Shown here piece after piece: positions 5,512-6,992 of a stretch of DNA of 6,992 nt. A model generated the notes under the pieces. That model did not search any database. It was not told where the DNA came from and was given only the letters and a program-made list of their open reading frames with translations. The position numbers were made by a program, and so were the translations under genes. Origin of the DNA: Bacillota bacterium (GTDB lineage: Bacteria > Bacillota > Clostridia > Oscillospirales > Ruminococcaceae); NCBI GenBank assembly GCA_023395695.1, contig JAEWYJ010000034.1:1-6992 (forward strand). The letters run 5' to 3'. Positions within the stretch are counted from its first letter, which is position 1, and every line of letters starts with the position of its first letter.

Positions 5512-6537
5512 TCAGACCGTTTGAAGCTGGGCCTCGACAGCCGAACGCACCGCGGCCAAATTTTCTTCAGGTGAGCGGGGGTCGGCCACGCAGCCAGGGC
5601 CGATGATAACGCCGCGCCCGCCAGTCAGGTCAATGGCTTCTTGGATGTGCTGCACAATCTCCTGCGGCGTACTGCGCGCCAGAATGCTGTCGTATTGCAA
5701 AGCGCCCTTGATAATTGTAGGAACCTCTAAAATGCCACCCAAAAAGGTCTTGCCGGTTTTGGTACGCGCAGTTTTAAAGTCGGGCGAAGTGTGCCGGTCA
5801 TGCCAGTTCATACAGTTAACCGGGTAGCTGAGCAGCGTGTCGAACATAATATTGGAGCCATGGATATGCAGGACGTTAAAATAGGTCGCATCCTTATAGC
5901 TGTTAATAACCCTGAGATCATAGGGCTTGCAGAACTCGGCAAAGAGCGCGTCGGTCATATAGTCATAGGTGGCACATTGGCTGGCCAGAAAGAATCCGCT
6001 CACGCCTACTTCGATATTGGCCTTGATAAAATCAATGGTCGTGCGGGTAATCGCTTCAAGCGCGTTATGTACCGCTTCGGGATGTTCCTTCATGTCCTGA
6101 ATCAGACGCTCGCCCGCCAATTTGCGCAGCGTGGTGGCGGGGGTAAAAATAGTCTGAATATAGGGCGTATTCGGCTTTATCCTTTTGCTCACATGCTGGC
6201 TCAGCTGCAGCTGCTTACCCCAGGTTCCAAAAACCGGCGGAAGCGGCTCAATGCTGTAATAGTCCGCAACGCTGTTGATGCCGGGTGCGCTGATCACGAC
6301 CTCTTTGTACTTATCGCAATAAATATCGAGCTTGGCGCCCCAGTCAGGTGTTGAGTAAGCGCCGAACGGCATCATTTTTATGAAGTCGTAGTCGAACTTT
6401 TCATTGAACGCCACCATACACTCCGCTAAAGAGCGCGGGTCCTGGTCAAATTCTGAAAAGTGCATCCAAACGCTTACCGGTACGCGATCCACCTCCTGAC
6501 TGCCTAACGCCGCTTTAATGCGTTCTTCTCTGTTCAT
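5512..6537 (-). CDS. uroporphyrinogen decarboxylase-fold protein, methyltransferase-like (not HemE)
   Basis: A 341-residue cytoplasmic protein of the UroD superfamily (TIM-barrel). It starts with NREERIKAALGSQEVDRVPV, typical of the non-HemE branch, and lacks the PVWxMRQAGR substrate-binding signature of true uroporphyrinogen decarboxylase, so a haem role is unlikely. Related proteins (MtaA, MtbA, CmuA) move methyl groups between corrinoid proteins and thiols using a zinc site of the form H-x-C...C. Here the matching positions appear to be H224-x-H226 (LHIHG) and C316 (GPGCVADPRSPEENL), so a metal site is possible but with His in place of the first Cys. NWHDR at about 244-248 and the following LGGIL strand (266-270) are further barrel motifs. 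The start is supported by GGAGG at 6546-6550, eight bases upstream. It is probably the first structural gene of the operon, 61 bases after the regulator. No corrinoid protein is encoded in the window, so methyl transfer is a hypothesis; the fold assignment is firm. Confidence 0.85.
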   Translation of the reverse strand: MNREERIKAALGSQEVDRVPVSVWMHFSEFDQDPRSLAECMVAFNEKFDYDFIKMMPFGAYSTPDWGAKLDIYCDKYKEVVISAPGINSVADYYSIEPLPPVFGTWGKQLQLSQHVSKRIKPNTPYIQTIFTPATTLRKLAGERLIQDMKEHPEAVHNALEAITRTTIDFIKANIEVGVSGFFLASQCATYDYMTDALFAEFCKPYDLRVINSYKDATYFNVLHIHGSNIMFDTLLSYPVNCMNWHDRHTSPDFKTARTKTGKTFLGGILEVPTIIKGALQYDSILARSTPQEIVQHIQEAIDLTGGRGVIIGPGCVADPRSPEENLAAVRSAVEAQLQTV

Positions 6538-6598
6538 CCATTTGTCCTCCTTCGTGCGGGATCATATTATTGGACCTGCCCGCCTTGTGACGGACCGG

Positions 6599-6992
6599 TT
6601 ATCGCGCCTTTTTTTCTTTGAGCCTGTGCTGCAAGTGCATGTCCCGGGTGCGGATTAGGTGCTGGCGCATGAGCGCGGCGGCCACTTCCTCCTGCCCCTC
6701 GCAGATCGCTTCACACATTTTAATATGCTCGCGCTTGTTCGCCTCAAAACCGACCGGTGTTTCGTAGATAATGCTCAGGCGCTGCTTGGCCAGCTCCGAT
6801 TTGATCGATTCCAAAAAGCGAATGAGGCACAGGTTGCCGGCTATTTTGGCGATCAGCATATGCACGCTGATGCCCTCCTCGGTAGGGCTGTGCTGCTTTT
6901 TTTGATGCTGGTAATTATCCAGCTGATCCGAAAGGGTGCGGGTCAGCTCCAGCAGCTGCGCCTTGTCCGCTTCTGTTGCCCGAATCGCAGCC
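6599..6992 (-). CDS. GntR-family transcriptional regulator, FCD domain (partial; N terminus beyond the window)
   Basis: The C-terminal 130 residues of a FadR-type GntR regulator. The frame stays open to the right edge (6992) and ends at TAA 6599-6601, so the DNA-binding winged helix lies outside the window. The part seen is the all-helical FCD ligand-binding domain: AAIRATEADKAQLLELTRTL, then VHMLIAKIAGNLCLIRFLES, then REHIKMCEAICEG and the final AALMRQHL helix. The three histidines that normally bind a metal in FCD domains are present (residues 44, 89 and 111 of the partial protein). The aspartate usually found four residues before the first histidine appears to be glycine, with glutamates at the two positions before it. 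FCD regulators often sense small organic acids and control the adjacent catabolic or transport genes, so this protein probably controls the cluster downstream. An internal GTG at 6863-6865 is not the true start, because domain sequence continues upstream of it. Confidence 0.88.
   Translation of the reverse strand, partial: AAIRATEADKAQLLELTRTLSDQLDNYQHQKKQHSPTEEGISVHMLIAKIAGNLCLIRFLESIKSELAKQRLSIIYETPVGFEANKREHIKMCEAICEGQEEVAAALMRQHLIRTRDMHLQHRLKEKKAR

Noticed and set aside
5512..6537. Annotation as HemE, uroporphyrinogen decarboxylase of haem synthesis
   Set aside because: The N-terminal MRQAGR-type substrate-binding signature is absent and the neighbours are transport and catabolic genes.
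1..6992. CRISPR arrays, tRNA or rRNA genes, insertion sequences, phage or defence genes
   Set aside because: Apart from the short hairpins and the edge repeat, no repeat array, RNA gene, transposase or defence-type gene was seen on either strand.

Overview
The window is a tightly packed, single-direction gene cluster: every supported gene lies on the minus strand, so transcription runs from the right edge (6992) to the left edge. Moderately GC-rich sequence, strong GGAGG/AAAGGA ribosome binding sites, a lipoprotein-type TRAP binding protein, a GntR/FCD regulator and an oxygen-sensitive Fe-S cysteine desulfidase-type enzyme suggest an anaerobic Clostridia-type Firmicute (possibly Oscillospirales-like). 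This taxonomic guess is inference from gene content and style only.

Layout in transcription order: (1) 6992-6599, the C-terminal part of a GntR-family regulator with an FCD ligand-binding domain, cut by the window edge. (2) 6537-5512, a uroporphyrinogen-decarboxylase-fold protein that is not HemE and resembles the MtaA/CmuA-type methyltransferase side of the superfamily. (3) 5492-4644, an EamA/DMT-family ten-helix transporter. (4) 4588-3512, 3343-2831 and 2838-1543, a complete TRAP transporter in the order binding protein (DctP), small permease (DctQ), large permease (DctM). (5) 1492-209, an L-cysteine desulfidase (CyuA/YhaM, UPF0597) family enzyme with its catalytic and cluster cysteines in place. 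A 17-bp perfect inverted repeat lies just past the last gene and probably marks the 3' end of the transcript.

Gene gaps are 61, 19, 55, 168, -8 and 50 bases, so genes 2 to 7 are probably one operon, with the regulator either first in it or read separately. The only large internal gap, between dctP and dctQ, is filled with three hairpins, as expected where a binding protein is made in excess over its permeases.

Reading the genes together: a Na+-driven TRAP system imports a small carboxylate; the last enzyme suggests that this carboxylate, or its product, is a thiol amino acid such as cysteine that is cleaved to sulfide, ammonia and pyruvate; the UroD-fold protein may demethylate or otherwise process the substrate; and the DMT protein could export a product or take up a related compound. 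The substrate cannot be read from the sequence. The combination is worth testing as a sulfur amino acid (for example S-methylated thiol) utilisation locus, but no corrinoid protein or other methyl-handling partner is visible here.
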